Assembly (NCBI RefSeq): GCF_000716445.1
Contig: NZ_JNWK01000024.1
Location: forward strand, 53,392-117,391
Direction of reading: 5' to 3'
Length of the DNA: 64,000 bases
Source: Streptomyces wedmorensis
Lineage (GTDB): Bacteria; Actinomycetota; Actinomycetes; Streptomycetales; Streptomycetaceae
How positions within the stretch are numbered: the stretch's first letter is position 1; the number at the start of each line of letters is the position of its first letter. Of the stretch, positions 51,946-60,446 are shown piece after piece. The notes beneath the pieces are model-generated. The model saw nothing but the letters and a program-made list of their open reading frames with translations, searched no databases and had not been told where the DNA came from. Position numbers and translations under genes: made by a program.

Positions 51946-53400
51946 ATGGCTTCCACGATTCCCGACCCGCTCCCACGCTCCGAGGGCGCCCGGGTCGCCC
52001 CGTCGGCCACCGACCGGCCCGGCCGCATCGAGGCCCACGGCATCGACCACATCCCCGACGGCGAACGCCACGGACACCCCCGCGAGCTCTTCTCCGTGTG
52101 GGCCGCCGCCAACGTCAACTACCTCAGCCTCGTCATCGGCGGCGCCCTCGTCCTGATGGGCCTCACCCTGTGGCAGGCCGTCGCCGTGATCGTCGTCGGC
52201 AACCTGTTCTGGCTGTTCACCGGTCTCCTCGCCACCTCCGGACCGGCGGCGGGCGCGCCCAGCGAGGTGATCACCCGCGCCCTGTACGGCGTCATCGGCA
52301 ACCGTGTGAACAACGCGATCGGCGGCTGGCTCGTCTCCGTCTGCTACTTCGCGCTCAACCTCGCCGCCGCGGCCACCGCCGCCTTCGCGCTCGTCGAGAA
52401 GACCGGCATCACGGCGAACACCCCCGTCAAGGTGGCCGTCATCGTGGTCATCGCCGCGCTCACCCTGGCCATCAGCGTCTACGGGCACGCACTGATCATC
52501 AAGCTCTACCTGCCGATCACACTGATCCTGGCCGGCATCTTCACCGTGGTGGCGTTCGCCGTCTTCCGGCACGCCGACTTCTCGTACGCCCCCGCCACGA
52601 AGCTCGAAGGCGTCGAGCTCTGGGGGCTCCTGCTCGCGGGCACCACGATGATCGCCTCCGGCCCGCTGTCGTACACCACCAGCGCCGACTTCTCCCGCTA
52701 CCTGCCCCGGACGTCCTCGAAGAAGGCGATCATCGGCTGGACCGCCTTCGGCGCCTTCCTGCCCAGCGTCGTCGTCTGTTCGCTCGGCGCGTTCGCGGCC
52801 ACCGCCGTCGACATGACCGACCCGCAGACGGCGCTCCAGACGATCCTCCCCGGCTGGTTCACCCCCGTCTTCCTGCTCGCCCTGGTCCTCGGCACGATCT
52901 CCATCAACGCCCTGACCGCCTACAGCGCGGGCCTCGCCCTCCAGGCCGTCGGCCTGCGCATCCGCCGGACCGTCAGCGTGCTCTTCGACGGCGCCGCCGC
53001 CGTCGCCCTGACCCTCTACGGCCTGCTGGTCTCCAACTTCCTGGACACGGTCAGCAACGCCCTCCAGGTGATCGTGGTCCTCATCGGCCCCCTGATGGCC
53101 GTCTACGCCACCGACATCGTGCTGCGCCGCTGCCGTTACGACGGGGGCGCGCTCTCGGACGAGACCCCCGGCAGCGCCTTCTGGTACACCGCCGGCGTCA
53201 ACCCGGCCGGCGCCCTCGCCGTCGTCGTGGGCGTCACCGCGGCCTCCCTCTGCGTCAACACCCTCTACACGGGCCCGATCGCCACCGCCCTCGACGGCGT
53301 CGACCTCTCCCTCCCCGTCGGCATGGTCGTCTCCGCGGTCCTCTACGCCGTCCTCATGCGCAACGACCGCACCGCCCTCGCCGCCCGGACGCGCGCGTGA
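51946..53400 (+). CDS. NCS1-family nucleobase/hydantoin-type permease
   Basis: Cation symporter of 484 residues with twelve membrane segments. The family opening HPRELFSVWAAANVNYLSLVIGGALVLMGLTLWQAV is clear, and TTSADFSRYLPRTSSKKAI is the conserved loop after helix 6-7. NCS1 members import cytosine, purines, allantoin, thiamine-like molecules or hydantoins. The sequence is closest in look to the CodB/PurP cytosine-purine subgroup, but the substrate is open. It is coupled to a C45 hydrolase by a GTGA overlap. Divergent from TetR. Confidence 0.9.
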   Translation: MASTIPDPLPRSEGARVAPSATDRPGRIEAHGIDHIPDGERHGHPRELFSVWAAANVNYLSLVIGGALVLMGLTLWQAVAVIVVGNLFWLFTGLLATSGPAAGAPSEVITRALYGVIGNRVNNAIGGWLVSVCYFALNLAAAATAAFALVEKTGITANTPVKVAVIVVIAALTLAISVYGHALIIKLYLPITLILAGIFTVVAFAVFRHADFSYAPATKLEGVELWGLLLAGTTMIASGPLSYTTSADFSRYLPRTSSKKAIIGWTAFGAFLPSVVVCSLGAFAATAVDMTDPQTALQTILPGWFTPVFLLALVLGTISINALTAYSAGLALQAVGLRIRRTVSVLFDGAAAVALTLYGLLVSNFLDTVSNALQVIVVLIGPLMAVYATDIVLRRCRYDGGALSDETPGSAFWYTAGVNPAGALAVVVGVTAASLCVNTLYTGPIATALDGVDLSLPVGMVVSAVLYAVLMRNDRTALAARTRA

Positions 53401-54524
53401 CCGGCCGTACGGTCCTCCGGATCACCGGGGACACCCCGAGGCGCCGCGGCGAGGACCGAGGCCGCCGGGCCGCCGCCGCCATCGCGCGCGCGTGGCGCGT
53501 CTACGACGAACTCTTCGCGACCGTCGCCGCAGGAAGCGCAGGAAGCGCAGGAAGCGTTGCAAGCGCCGGGATCTCCGGAGCCGCCCGCTCCCTGGAGGTG
53601 CGAGCCCTCGCCCTGCGCACCGCCGACGCCACCCGGGCGTGGGCGCCGGAGCTGGTGGAGGAGATGGAAGGGGTCGCCGAGGGGGCGGGACTCCCGTTCT
53701 GGACGGTCGTCGCGCTCAACGCGCGCACCGAGATCCTCGCCGAGGCCGGCGCGCCCCGCGCCGGCGAGTGCTCGACGCTCGTCCGGACCGGCCTCCGGAC
53801 CACCGGCGGACAGTGCTGGGACTGGCATGAGGAACTGGCCGGGGCCTGGCACCTCCAGACCGTGACCGGCGACGCCCAGGGGTTCGCGGGGATCACCGAG
53901 CACGGCATCCTCGCCAAGATCGGTGTCAACGACGCCGGGGTGGGCGTCCTCTTCAACATCCTCGGCCACGCGGAGGACGCGGCCACCGGCGTCCCCGTCC
54001 ACCTGGTCGCCCGTCAGGTGCTGGGCACCGCAGGGTCGTTCGCGGAGGCGGTCGGGATCCTCACGGGCGCCCCCGTCTCGGCCTCCACGGTCATCACCGT
54101 GGTGACGGCCGACCGGGCGGCCTCCGTGGAACTCGCCCCCGCGGGTTCGGCGGTGGTCGAGCCCGACGAGCGGGGCTGGCTGACCCGCACCAACCACTTC
54201 CTGGACCCGTCGCTCACCGCCGGCGAACTGCGCGGGCGCAGGGAACCGGAGACGTACGACCGGCACCGCCTGCTCACGCGGCGGGTCCTCGGCCACCCCG
54301 GGCCGCTCGACCCCGAGGCGCTCGTGAAGCTGCTCGCCGCCCACCGCGACGACGGCGCCGAGGTCTGCTGCCACGCCCCCGCCGAGGGGACGCTCGGCAG
54401 CCGGTGGGCCACGCTCGCCACGGTCGCGGTCGACCCGGCGGAGCGGCGCCTCCTGGTCCACGACGGCGGGCCCTGCACGGCAGGTCCGTCGACCTGGACT
54501 CCGCTCACGGCACCGGCGCGCTGA
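53397..54524 (+). CDS. C45-family Ntn hydrolase/acyltransferase-like protein
   Basis: Protein of 375 residues related to acyl-CoA:6-aminopenicillanate acyltransferase. The likely nucleophile is Cys125 in RAGECSTLVRT, exposed by autoproteolysis in family members; cleavage here would be after Glu rather than the usual Gly. GQCWDWHEELAGAWHLQ and later LTRTNHFLDP contain other conserved residues. A run of three 9-base repeats near 53529 encodes AGSAGSAGS in a loop. GTG 53397 overlaps the permease stop. It probably hydrolyses or transfers an acyl group on the imported compound. Its end overlaps the convergent gene by 20 bases. Confidence 0.82.
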   Translation: MTGRTVLRITGDTPRRRGEDRGRRAAAAIARAWRVYDELFATVAAGSAGSAGSVASAGISGAARSLEVRALALRTADATRAWAPELVEEMEGVAEGAGLPFWTVVALNARTEILAEAGAPRAGECSTLVRTGLRTTGGQCWDWHEELAGAWHLQTVTGDAQGFAGITEHGILAKIGVNDAGVGVLFNILGHAEDAATGVPVHLVARQVLGTAGSFAEAVGILTGAPVSASTVITVVTADRAASVELAPAGSAVVEPDERGWLTRTNHFLDPSLTAGELRGRREPETYDRHRLLTRRVLGHPGPLDPEALVKLLAAHRDDGAEVCCHAPAEGTLGSRWATLATVAVDPAERRLLVHDGGPCTAGPSTWTPLTAPAR

Positions 54525-55251
54525 CGAGGGCGTCGACGGGCCCACTCGCCCCCGGGACCGGCACCGCCCGTCGTGCCCGCGCCGCCTCCACGAGCCCCCG
54601 CATCACCCGCGGGTCCTCGCCCATCTCCGGGTGCCACTGCACGCCGAGGGCCCAGGCCGGGGCGGCCAGTTCGACCGCCTCCACCGTGCCGTCCTCCGCG
54701 TGCGCGGAGACGGTGAGACCGGTTCCGAGCCGGTCGACGGCCTGGTGGTGGTAGGTCGGGACCTCGGCGAGCTCGGGCACGAGGGAGGCGTACAGGGTGC
54801 CCGGCACGGGCTTGACCGCGTGCCGGCCGATCACGCCGACCGCCTCGACGTGCCCGTCGAGGTGCTGCACGAGCGTCCCGCCGAGCGCCACGTTCATCAG
54901 CTGCATCCCCCGGCAGATCCCGAGCAGCGGGGTGCCGGACGCCAGCGCCGCGTCGATCAACGCCAGCTCCCAGGCGTCCCGGGCGCGGGCGGGCGGGCCG
55001 GTACGGGGGTCGGGCTCGGCCCCGTACCGTACGGGCTCGACGTCCGCCCCGCCCGCGACGACCAGACCGTCGAGCCGGGCCACGACCGCCGCGGCGGCCT
55101 CCGGTCCGTCCGGCGGCAGCATCACCGCGAGCCCGCCGCCCTCCCGGACGAGCCCCGGGTAGCGGGCGGGGAGCAGCGCGGCCTCCATGTCCCACACGCC
55201 CCAGCGGGCCTGGTCCAGATAGGTGGTCACGCCGATGAGCGGCTTGGACAC
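54505..55251 (-). CDS. Class I glutamine amidotransferase-like gamma-glutamyl hydrolase (PuuD type)
   Basis: Hydrolase of 248 residues in the peptidase C26 group. The triad is visible as Cys in LLGICRGMQLMN and His/Glu in GVQWHPEMGED, with the family block YHHQAVDRLG. PuuD cuts gamma-glutamyl-GABA in putrescine breakdown. Next to a gamma-glutamylethanolamide synthetase it would plausibly release glutamate from gamma-glutamylated ethanolamine products. GTG 55249-55251 has GGAGG six bases upstream. It follows the ethanolamine-type permease by 45 bases on the same strand. Confidence 0.9.
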   Translation of the reverse strand: MSKPLIGVTTYLDQARWGVWDMEAALLPARYPGLVREGGGLAVMLPPDGPEAAAAVVARLDGLVVAGGADVEPVRYGAEPDPRTGPPARARDAWELALIDAALASGTPLLGICRGMQLMNVALGGTLVQHLDGHVEAVGVIGRHAVKPVPGTLYASLVPELAEVPTYHHQAVDRLGTGLTVSAHAEDGTVEAVELAAPAWALGVQWHPEMGEDPRVMRGLVEAARARRAVPVPGASGPVDALVSAPVP

Positions 55252-55296
55252 GTGCTTCCTCCAGAGGTGCGGACAGAGGGGTGGAGCGGATTCCGG

Positions 55297-56742
55297 TCAG
55301 TCGCGTTCGAGCTCGGCCTCCGCCGCGGCGAGCGCCGCGAACTCCTCCTCGGGCGCGCCGGCCACCAGATGGTGCCGACTGTAGAACGCGAAGTAGGCGA
55401 GGGCGATCACGTACACCCCGAGCGCCATGAACGCAGCCGTCCGGTCCACCAGGAAGGTCGCGACGAGCGCCGACAGGGCGAGGACGAAGGCCACGGACGA
55501 GGTCACGATTCCCCCGGGCGTGCGGTACGGCCGGTGCAGCCCCGGCTCCCGGCGCCGCAGCACGATGTGGGAGAGCGCCATCAGCGCGTACGAGATGGTG
55601 GCGCCGAACACCGCGATGTTCAGCATCCGCGCCCCGTTCCCGGTCCCGGCGGCGAGCGCGAAGCCGATCGCGCCCGGGATGAGCAGCCCCAGGTACGGAG
55701 ACTTGCGGCGGCTGGTCAGGGACAGGAACCGGGGCAGGTACCCGGCCCGGGAGAGGGCGAACAGCTGGCGCGATCCGGCGTAGATGAGGGAGAAGAAGGA
55801 GGCGACCAGGCCCGCGAGCCCCGCGTAGTTCACGAACCGGCTCAGCGCCGTCGGCTCCCCGTCGCCCTGCAGCGCCACGACCAGCGGGTTTCCGGCCTCC
55901 TGGACGGCCGCCGAGCCGCGCGCACCGGTGGCGGCGAGGAACGTCACGACGGCGAGAAGCACCAGGATCCCCATGGAGATCGCGAGCGCCCTCGGCATCG
56001 ACCGCACCGGGTCCTTCGCCTCCTCGGCGGCGAGCGGCACGCCCTCCACGCCGAGGAAGAACCACATGCCGAAGGGGAACGCGGCCCAGATCCCGAGGAG
56101 GCCGAAGGGCAGCCAGGAGTTCGATCCGAAGGCCTCGCCGTCGACGGGGATGTCGTTCAGGCCGTCGACGTGGAAGTCGGTGAGCGCGCCGAGCGCGAAG
56201 ACGACGAGGGCCGCGACCGCGATCGCCGTGACGATCAGGCTGAAGCGCAGCGCCTCGCCCACGCCCCACAGGTGGATCCCGATGAACAGCGCGAAGCACA
56301 CCAGGTAGACCGGCCAGCCCGACTCGAGCCCGAAGAGGCCGAGGGACTCGACGTAGTCGCCGATGAAGATCGAGATCGCGGCGGGCGCGAGGACGTACTC
56401 GATGAGGATCGCGGTGCCGGTGAGGAACCCGCCCCAGGTGCCGAGCGCCCGGCGCGCGAAGCCGTAACCGCCACCGGCGGTGGGCAGGATCGCGGAGAGT
56501 TCGGCGAGTGCGAAGACCAGGCAGGCGTACATGGCGCCCATCAGGACGGTGGCGACGGCCAGTCCGCCGAAGCCGCCCTTCGACAGGCCGATGTTCCAGC
56601 CGGAGAAGTCCCCGGACACGACGTACGCGACGCCGAGCCCGGTGAGGAGCAGCCAGCCCGCGCTGCCGCGGCGCAGCGCCCGGCGCTCCAGATAGTCGTC
56701 CTTCGGCGGGGCGGTGCCCCCGGTGGTGTCTTCGAGCGTCAT
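55297..56742 (-). CDS. APC-family permease, ethanolamine type
   Basis: Membrane permease of 481 residues with twelve helices. The opening YLERRALRRGSAGWLLLTGLGVAYVVSGDFSGWNIGLSKGGFGGLAVATVLMG matches ethanolamine permeases (EAT group), and so does IWAAFPFGMWFFLGVEGVPLAAEEAKDPVRSMPRAL. ATG 56740-56742 is chosen; GGGAG lies eleven bases upstream, rather far. The operator-like CAATGG-N9-ATACCTT at 56770-56791 sits in its promoter region. It forms an operon with the C26 hydrolase downstream and supplies ethanolamine to the GlnA4-like pathway. Confidence 0.9.
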   Translation of the reverse strand: MTLEDTTGGTAPPKDDYLERRALRRGSAGWLLLTGLGVAYVVSGDFSGWNIGLSKGGFGGLAVATVLMGAMYACLVFALAELSAILPTAGGGYGFARRALGTWGGFLTGTAILIEYVLAPAAISIFIGDYVESLGLFGLESGWPVYLVCFALFIGIHLWGVGEALRFSLIVTAIAVAALVVFALGALTDFHVDGLNDIPVDGEAFGSNSWLPFGLLGIWAAFPFGMWFFLGVEGVPLAAEEAKDPVRSMPRALAISMGILVLLAVVTFLAATGARGSAAVQEAGNPLVVALQGDGEPTALSRFVNYAGLAGLVASFFSLIYAGSRQLFALSRAGYLPRFLSLTSRRKSPYLGLLIPGAIGFALAAGTGNGARMLNIAVFGATISYALMALSHIVLRRREPGLHRPYRTPGGIVTSSVAFVLALSALVATFLVDRTAAFMALGVYVIALAYFAFYSRHHLVAGAPEEEFAALAAAEAELERD

Positions 56743-56769
56743 GGCAGCGTCAGCTCCCCGCAACGGGCC

Positions 56770-56791
56770 CAATGGATTGGAGCCATACCTT
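56770..56791. promoter_or_regulatory. Candidate operator upstream of the ethanolamine permease
   Basis: CAATGG-N9-ATACCTT, 28 bases upstream of the permease start. The identical half-sites with the same nine-base gap recur at 57623-57644 between the regulator and the glnA4-like gene, so it is a strong candidate site for the cluster's GntR/FadR regulator. Confidence 0.65.
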
Positions 56792-56860
56792 TGCGGTGGC
56801 CGACGGGGGAGCGCAACCCCCGTGCGTTACTTTCGGGTTACGCCCCCGGGGGCGCCGGGC

Positions 56861-57589
56861 TCACGTCAGGAACCCCCGCAGCAGCGCCGCCGTGCCCGCG
56901 CAGTGCTCCCGCATCACCTCGCGCGCCGCGTCCGCGTCCCCGTCGAGCACCGCCTCCACCAGCGCGGTGTGCTGGTGCTGGGAGTGCTCCAGGTTGCGTA
57001 CGAGCAGGGGGATGCAGTCCAGGAGGTCGTTCACCGTCGCCCGGACGGCGGCGTACTGGGCGGTCAGCGTCGGCGAGCCGGAGAGCTCGGCGAGCGTGAG
57101 GTGCAGCAGGGTGTCCTGGCGGCGGTAATCGGCCAGCGGGGCGTCCCGGGTCGCCGTCACGGCGGTCCGCAGCCGCTCGGCGCCCGCCGCGTCGAGGCCG
57201 TGGGCCGCGCAGAGCCCGGCGGCCCCCACCTCCAGGACCTCACGGAAGCGCAGGGTGTCCTCCATGTCGACCGAGGCGATCCGGCGGCGCAGCTCGTCCT
57301 CGTCGGCGGTCTGGACGCGGGGCAGCACGAACGTTCCGCCGTACCGGCCGCGCCGGCTCTCCACGAGCCCCTGTTCCTGGAGGACCTTGAGGACCTCGCG
57401 CAGGGTCACCCGGCTGATCCCCATCCGGTCGGCGAGCTCCCGCTCGGCGGGCAGCCGCTCGCCGCCGGGCACGAGCCCGAGCCGCACCACCTGGAGGATC
57501 TGCTCCAGTGCCTCCTCGAAGCCGTTGCCCGCCCGCACCGGCCGCAGCACGGGCGTCAGCCGGTCCGCCGATTCACTCGTACTGGCCAC
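56861..57589 (-). CDS. GntR/FadR-family regulator of the ethanolamine cluster
   Basis: Regulator of 242 residues. The GntR helix-turn-helix reads ILQVVRLGLVPGGERLPAERELADRMGISRVTLREVLKVLQEQGLVESRRGRYGGTFV. A helical FCD effector domain follows, with the metal-type residues spread over FREVLEVGAAGLCAAHG, HLTLAELSGSPTL and HQHTALVEAVLDGD. GTG 57587-57589 is the start; AAGGGG is eleven bases upstream. It lies between the permease operon and the glnA4-like operon, with matching operator-like sites before both, and probably represses both until ethanolamine or its glutamyl product is present. Confidence 0.9.
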   Translation of the reverse strand: MASTSESADRLTPVLRPVRAGNGFEEALEQILQVVRLGLVPGGERLPAERELADRMGISRVTLREVLKVLQEQGLVESRRGRYGGTFVLPRVQTADEDELRRRIASVDMEDTLRFREVLEVGAAGLCAAHGLDAAGAERLRTAVTATRDAPLADYRRQDTLLHLTLAELSGSPTLTAQYAAVRATVNDLLDCIPLLVRNLEHSQHQHTALVEAVLDGDADAAREVMREHCAGTAALLRGFLT

Positions 57590-57622
57590 GTTCTCGTTTC
57601 CCCTTCTCCAACACTTCCCAAG

Positions 57623-57644
57623 CAATGGTCTTCGGCAATACCTT
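57623..57644. promoter_or_regulatory. Candidate operator between the regulator and the glnA4-like gene
   Basis: CAATGG-N9-ATACCTT, identical in both half-sites and spacing to 56770-56791, in the 89-bp divergent region. It also contains GGT-N10-ACC, the sort of half-site FadR-type regulators contact. Confidence 0.65.
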
Positions 57645-57678
57645 ATGACTCCCGGCAGGCCGAAGGAGGAGCAATCCC

Positions 57679-59043
57679 GTGGCAGTCCGCACACCCCCGC
57701 TCACCGTCGAGGAGCTGCGCGCCCTCGTCGCGAGCGGCGAGATCGACACCGTCGTCCTGGCCTTCCCCGACATGCAGGGACGGCTCCAGGGCAAGCGGTT
57801 CGCCGCACCGTTCTTCCTGGACGAGGTCCTCGGCCACGGCACCGAGGGCTGCAACTATCTTCTGGCAGTCGACACCGAGATGAACACCGTCGACGGCTAC
57901 GAGATGTCCTCCTGGGACCGCGGCTACGGCGACTTCGCGATGCACCCCGACCTCACCACCCTCCGCCGGCTGCCCTGGAACGAGGCCACCGCGATGGTGA
58001 CGGCCGACCTCGCCTGGGGCGACGGCACCCCGGTCGTCGCCGCGCCCCGCCAGATCCTCCGCCGCCAGCTGGACCGCCTCGCCGAGCTCGGTCTCACCGC
58101 CCACGTCGGCACGGAACTCGAGTTCATCGTCTTCCGGGACAGCTACGAGCAGGCCTGGGACGCGAACTACCGCGACCTCACCCCCGCCAACCAGTACAAC
58201 ATCGACTACTCCGTCCTGGGCACCGGACGCATCGAGCCCCTGCTGCGCCGCATCCGCAACGAGATGACCGGCGCCGGACTCACCGTGGAATCCGCCAAGG
58301 GCGAGTGCAACCCCGGCCAGCACGAGATCGCCTTCAAGTACGACGAGGCCCTCGTCACCTGCGACCAGCACGCCGTCTACAAGACGGGCGCCAAGGAGAT
58401 CGCCGCCCAGGAGGGCTACTCGCTCACCTTCATGGCGAAGTACAACGAGCGCGAGGGCAACTCCTGCCACATCCACCTCTCCCTCCAGAACGCGGCCGGC
58501 GAGAACGTGATGGCCGGCGACGACGCGCACGGCATGTCCGAGACCATGCGGCACTTCCTAGCCGGACAACTCGCCGCCCTCCGCGACTTCTCCCTCCTCT
58601 ACGCCCCCAACATCAACTCCTACAAGCGGTTCCAGCCCGGCTCCTTCGCGCCCACCGCAGTCGCCTGGGGCCACGACAACCGCACCTGCTCCCTCCGGAT
58701 CGTCGGGCACGGCCGCTCCACCCGCTTCGAGAACCGCCTCCCCGGCGGCGACGTCAACCCGTACCTCGCCGTCGCCGGCCTGATCGCCGCCGGCCTGTAC
58801 GGCATCGAGCAGCGCCTCGAACTGCCCCCGCCCTGCACCGGCAACGCGTACACCGCCGAGTACGCGCACGTCCCCACCACCCTGCGCGAGGCCGCCGAAC
58901 TCTGGGAGACCAGCGAGATCGCCAAGGCCGCCTTCGGCGCCGAGGTCGTCGCCCACTACCGCAACATGGCCCGCGTCGAACTCGACGCCTACGACGCCGC
59001 GGTGACCGACTGGGAACTGCGCCGCTCCTTCGAACGCCACTGA
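57679..59043 (+). CDS. glnA4: Glutamine synthetase-like gamma-glutamylethanolamide synthetase
   Basis: GS-fold ligase of 454 residues, close to what I know of S. coelicolor GlnA4, which joins glutamate and ethanolamine using ATP. Typical blocks: VVLAFPDMQGRLQGKRF, GTELEFIVF (metal Glu), VESAKGECNPGQHEIAF, the ATP segment TFMAKYNEREGNSCHIHLSL, and FQPGSFAPTAVAWGHDNRTCSLRI. Residues of true GlnA that hold ammonium are replaced, as in the glutamylpolyamine group. GTG 57679 has AAGGAGGAG upstream. First gene of the operon with an aldehyde dehydrogenase and an SDR. Confidence 0.92.
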   Translation: MAVRTPPLTVEELRALVASGEIDTVVLAFPDMQGRLQGKRFAAPFFLDEVLGHGTEGCNYLLAVDTEMNTVDGYEMSSWDRGYGDFAMHPDLTTLRRLPWNEATAMVTADLAWGDGTPVVAAPRQILRRQLDRLAELGLTAHVGTELEFIVFRDSYEQAWDANYRDLTPANQYNIDYSVLGTGRIEPLLRRIRNEMTGAGLTVESAKGECNPGQHEIAFKYDEALVTCDQHAVYKTGAKEIAAQEGYSLTFMAKYNEREGNSCHIHLSLQNAAGENVMAGDDAHGMSETMRHFLAGQLAALRDFSLLYAPNINSYKRFQPGSFAPTAVAWGHDNRTCSLRIVGHGRSTRFENRLPGGDVNPYLAVAGLIAAGLYGIEQRLELPPPCTGNAYTAEYAHVPTTLREAAELWETSEIAKAAFGAEVVAHYRNMARVELDAYDAAVTDWELRRSFERH

Positions 59044-59081
59044 CCCGACGCCGCCGCACGAACGCCACCGAGAGGAAAGAG

Positions 59082-60446
59082 TTGCTCCAGGTACTGAACC
59101 CGGCGACCGAGGAGCCGGTCGCCACCGTCCCCGCCGCCACACCGGCCGACGTCGACGCCGCCGTCGCCCGCGCCACCACCGCCCAGCGCGGCTGGGCCGC
59201 CGCCGCCCCCGCCGACCGCGCCCGGCTGCTCCGCCGCTTCGCCGCCGTCGTCGACGACCACGTCGAGGAGCTCGCCCGCCTGGAGGTCACCGAGGCCGGG
59301 CACACCATCGGCAACGCCCGCTGGGAGGCAGGCAACGTCCGCGACCTGCTCGACTTCGCCGCCGGGGGAGTGGAGCGGCTCAACGGCCGCCAGATCCCGG
59401 TCGCCGGCGGCCTCGACGTCACCATCCTCGAACCGCTCGGGGTCGTCGGCGTCATCGCCCCCTGGAACTTCCCCATGCCGATCGCCGCCTGGGCCACCGC
59501 ACCCGCCCTCGCCGCCGGCAACGCGGTCCTCCTCAAGCCCGCCGAGACGACCCCGCTCACCGCGCTGCGCCTCGCCGAGCTCGCCCTGGAGGCCGGCCTT
59601 CCCGAGGGCCTCTTCCAGGTCCTCCCCGGCACCGGCCCGGTCGCGGGCAACGCCCTCGTCGAACACCCCGGCATCGCCAAGATCGTCTTCACCGGCTCCA
59701 CCCGCGTCGGCAAGGGCATCATGGCCAAGTGCGCCGACCAGGTGAAGCGGCTCACCCTCGAACTCGGCGGCAAGAGCCCCAACATCGTCTTCGCCGACGC
59801 GGACCTGGAGGCCGCCGCGGCCGCGGCCCCGATGTCCTTCCTCGACAACAGCGGCCAGGACTGCTGCGCCCGCACCCGCATCCTCGTCCAGCGGAGCGCG
59901 TACGACCGCTTCCTGGAGCTCCTCACCCCCGCCATCGAGGAGATCGTCGTCGGCGACCCCGCCGACGAGCGCACCCAGATGGGCCCGCTCATCTCCCGCG
60001 CCCAGCTCGACCGCGTCCGCTCCTACGTCACCGACGACCTCGAAGGCATCCGGGGCAAGGCGCCCGAGGGCCCCGGCTTCTGGTTCCCGCCGACCGTCCT
60101 CACCGGCCTCGCCGAGGACGCGCCCTGCGCCGTCGAGGAGATCTTCGGCCCCGTCGCCGTCGTTCTCCCGTTCGAGGACGAGGCCGACGCGATCCGCCTC
60201 GCCAACGCCACGGAGTACGGCCTGTCCGGCTCGATCTGGACCCGGGACGTCGGCCGCGCCCTGCGCGCCTCCCGCGCCGTCCGGGCCGGCAACCTCTCCG
60301 TCAACTCCCACTCCAGCGTCCGCTACTGGACCCCGTTCGGCGGCTACCGGCAGTCCGGCCTCGGCCGCGAACTCGGCCCCGACGCCCTGACCGCCTTCAC
60401 CGAAACCAAGAACGTCTTCATCAGCACGGAAGGCCCCGCACTGTGA
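59082..60446 (+). CDS. Aldehyde dehydrogenase
   Basis: NAD(P)-dependent dehydrogenase of 454 residues. The cofactor blocks VIAPWNFPMPIAAWATAPALAAGNAVLLKPAE and FTGSTRVGKGI, the catalytic Glu in LELGGKSPNIV and the catalytic Cys261 in SGQDCCARTRI are all present. The TTG at 59082 with GAGG six bases upstream gives the family's normal start (VLNPATEEPVATV). It lies 38 bases after glnA4 and overlaps the SDR gene by four bases. In this pathway it would oxidise a gamma-glutamyl-aminoacetaldehyde to gamma-glutamylglycine, by inference. Confidence 0.93.
   Translation: MLQVLNPATEEPVATVPAATPADVDAAVARATTAQRGWAAAAPADRARLLRRFAAVVDDHVEELARLEVTEAGHTIGNARWEAGNVRDLLDFAAGGVERLNGRQIPVAGGLDVTILEPLGVVGVIAPWNFPMPIAAWATAPALAAGNAVLLKPAETTPLTALRLAELALEAGLPEGLFQVLPGTGPVAGNALVEHPGIAKIVFTGSTRVGKGIMAKCADQVKRLTLELGGKSPNIVFADADLEAAAAAAPMSFLDNSGQDCCARTRILVQRSAYDRFLELLTPAIEEIVVGDPADERTQMGPLISRAQLDRVRSYVTDDLEGIRGKAPEGPGFWFPPTVLTGLAEDAPCAVEEIFGPVAVVLPFEDEADAIRLANATEYGLSGSIWTRDVGRALRASRAVRAGNLSVNSHSSVRYWTPFGGYRQSGLGRELGPDALTAFTETKNVFISTEGPAL

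Noticed and set aside
53529..53556. Nine-base repeats in the C45 gene as a possible phase-variation tract
   Set aside because: Three in-frame copies encoding AGS. A change of copy number would not shift the frame.
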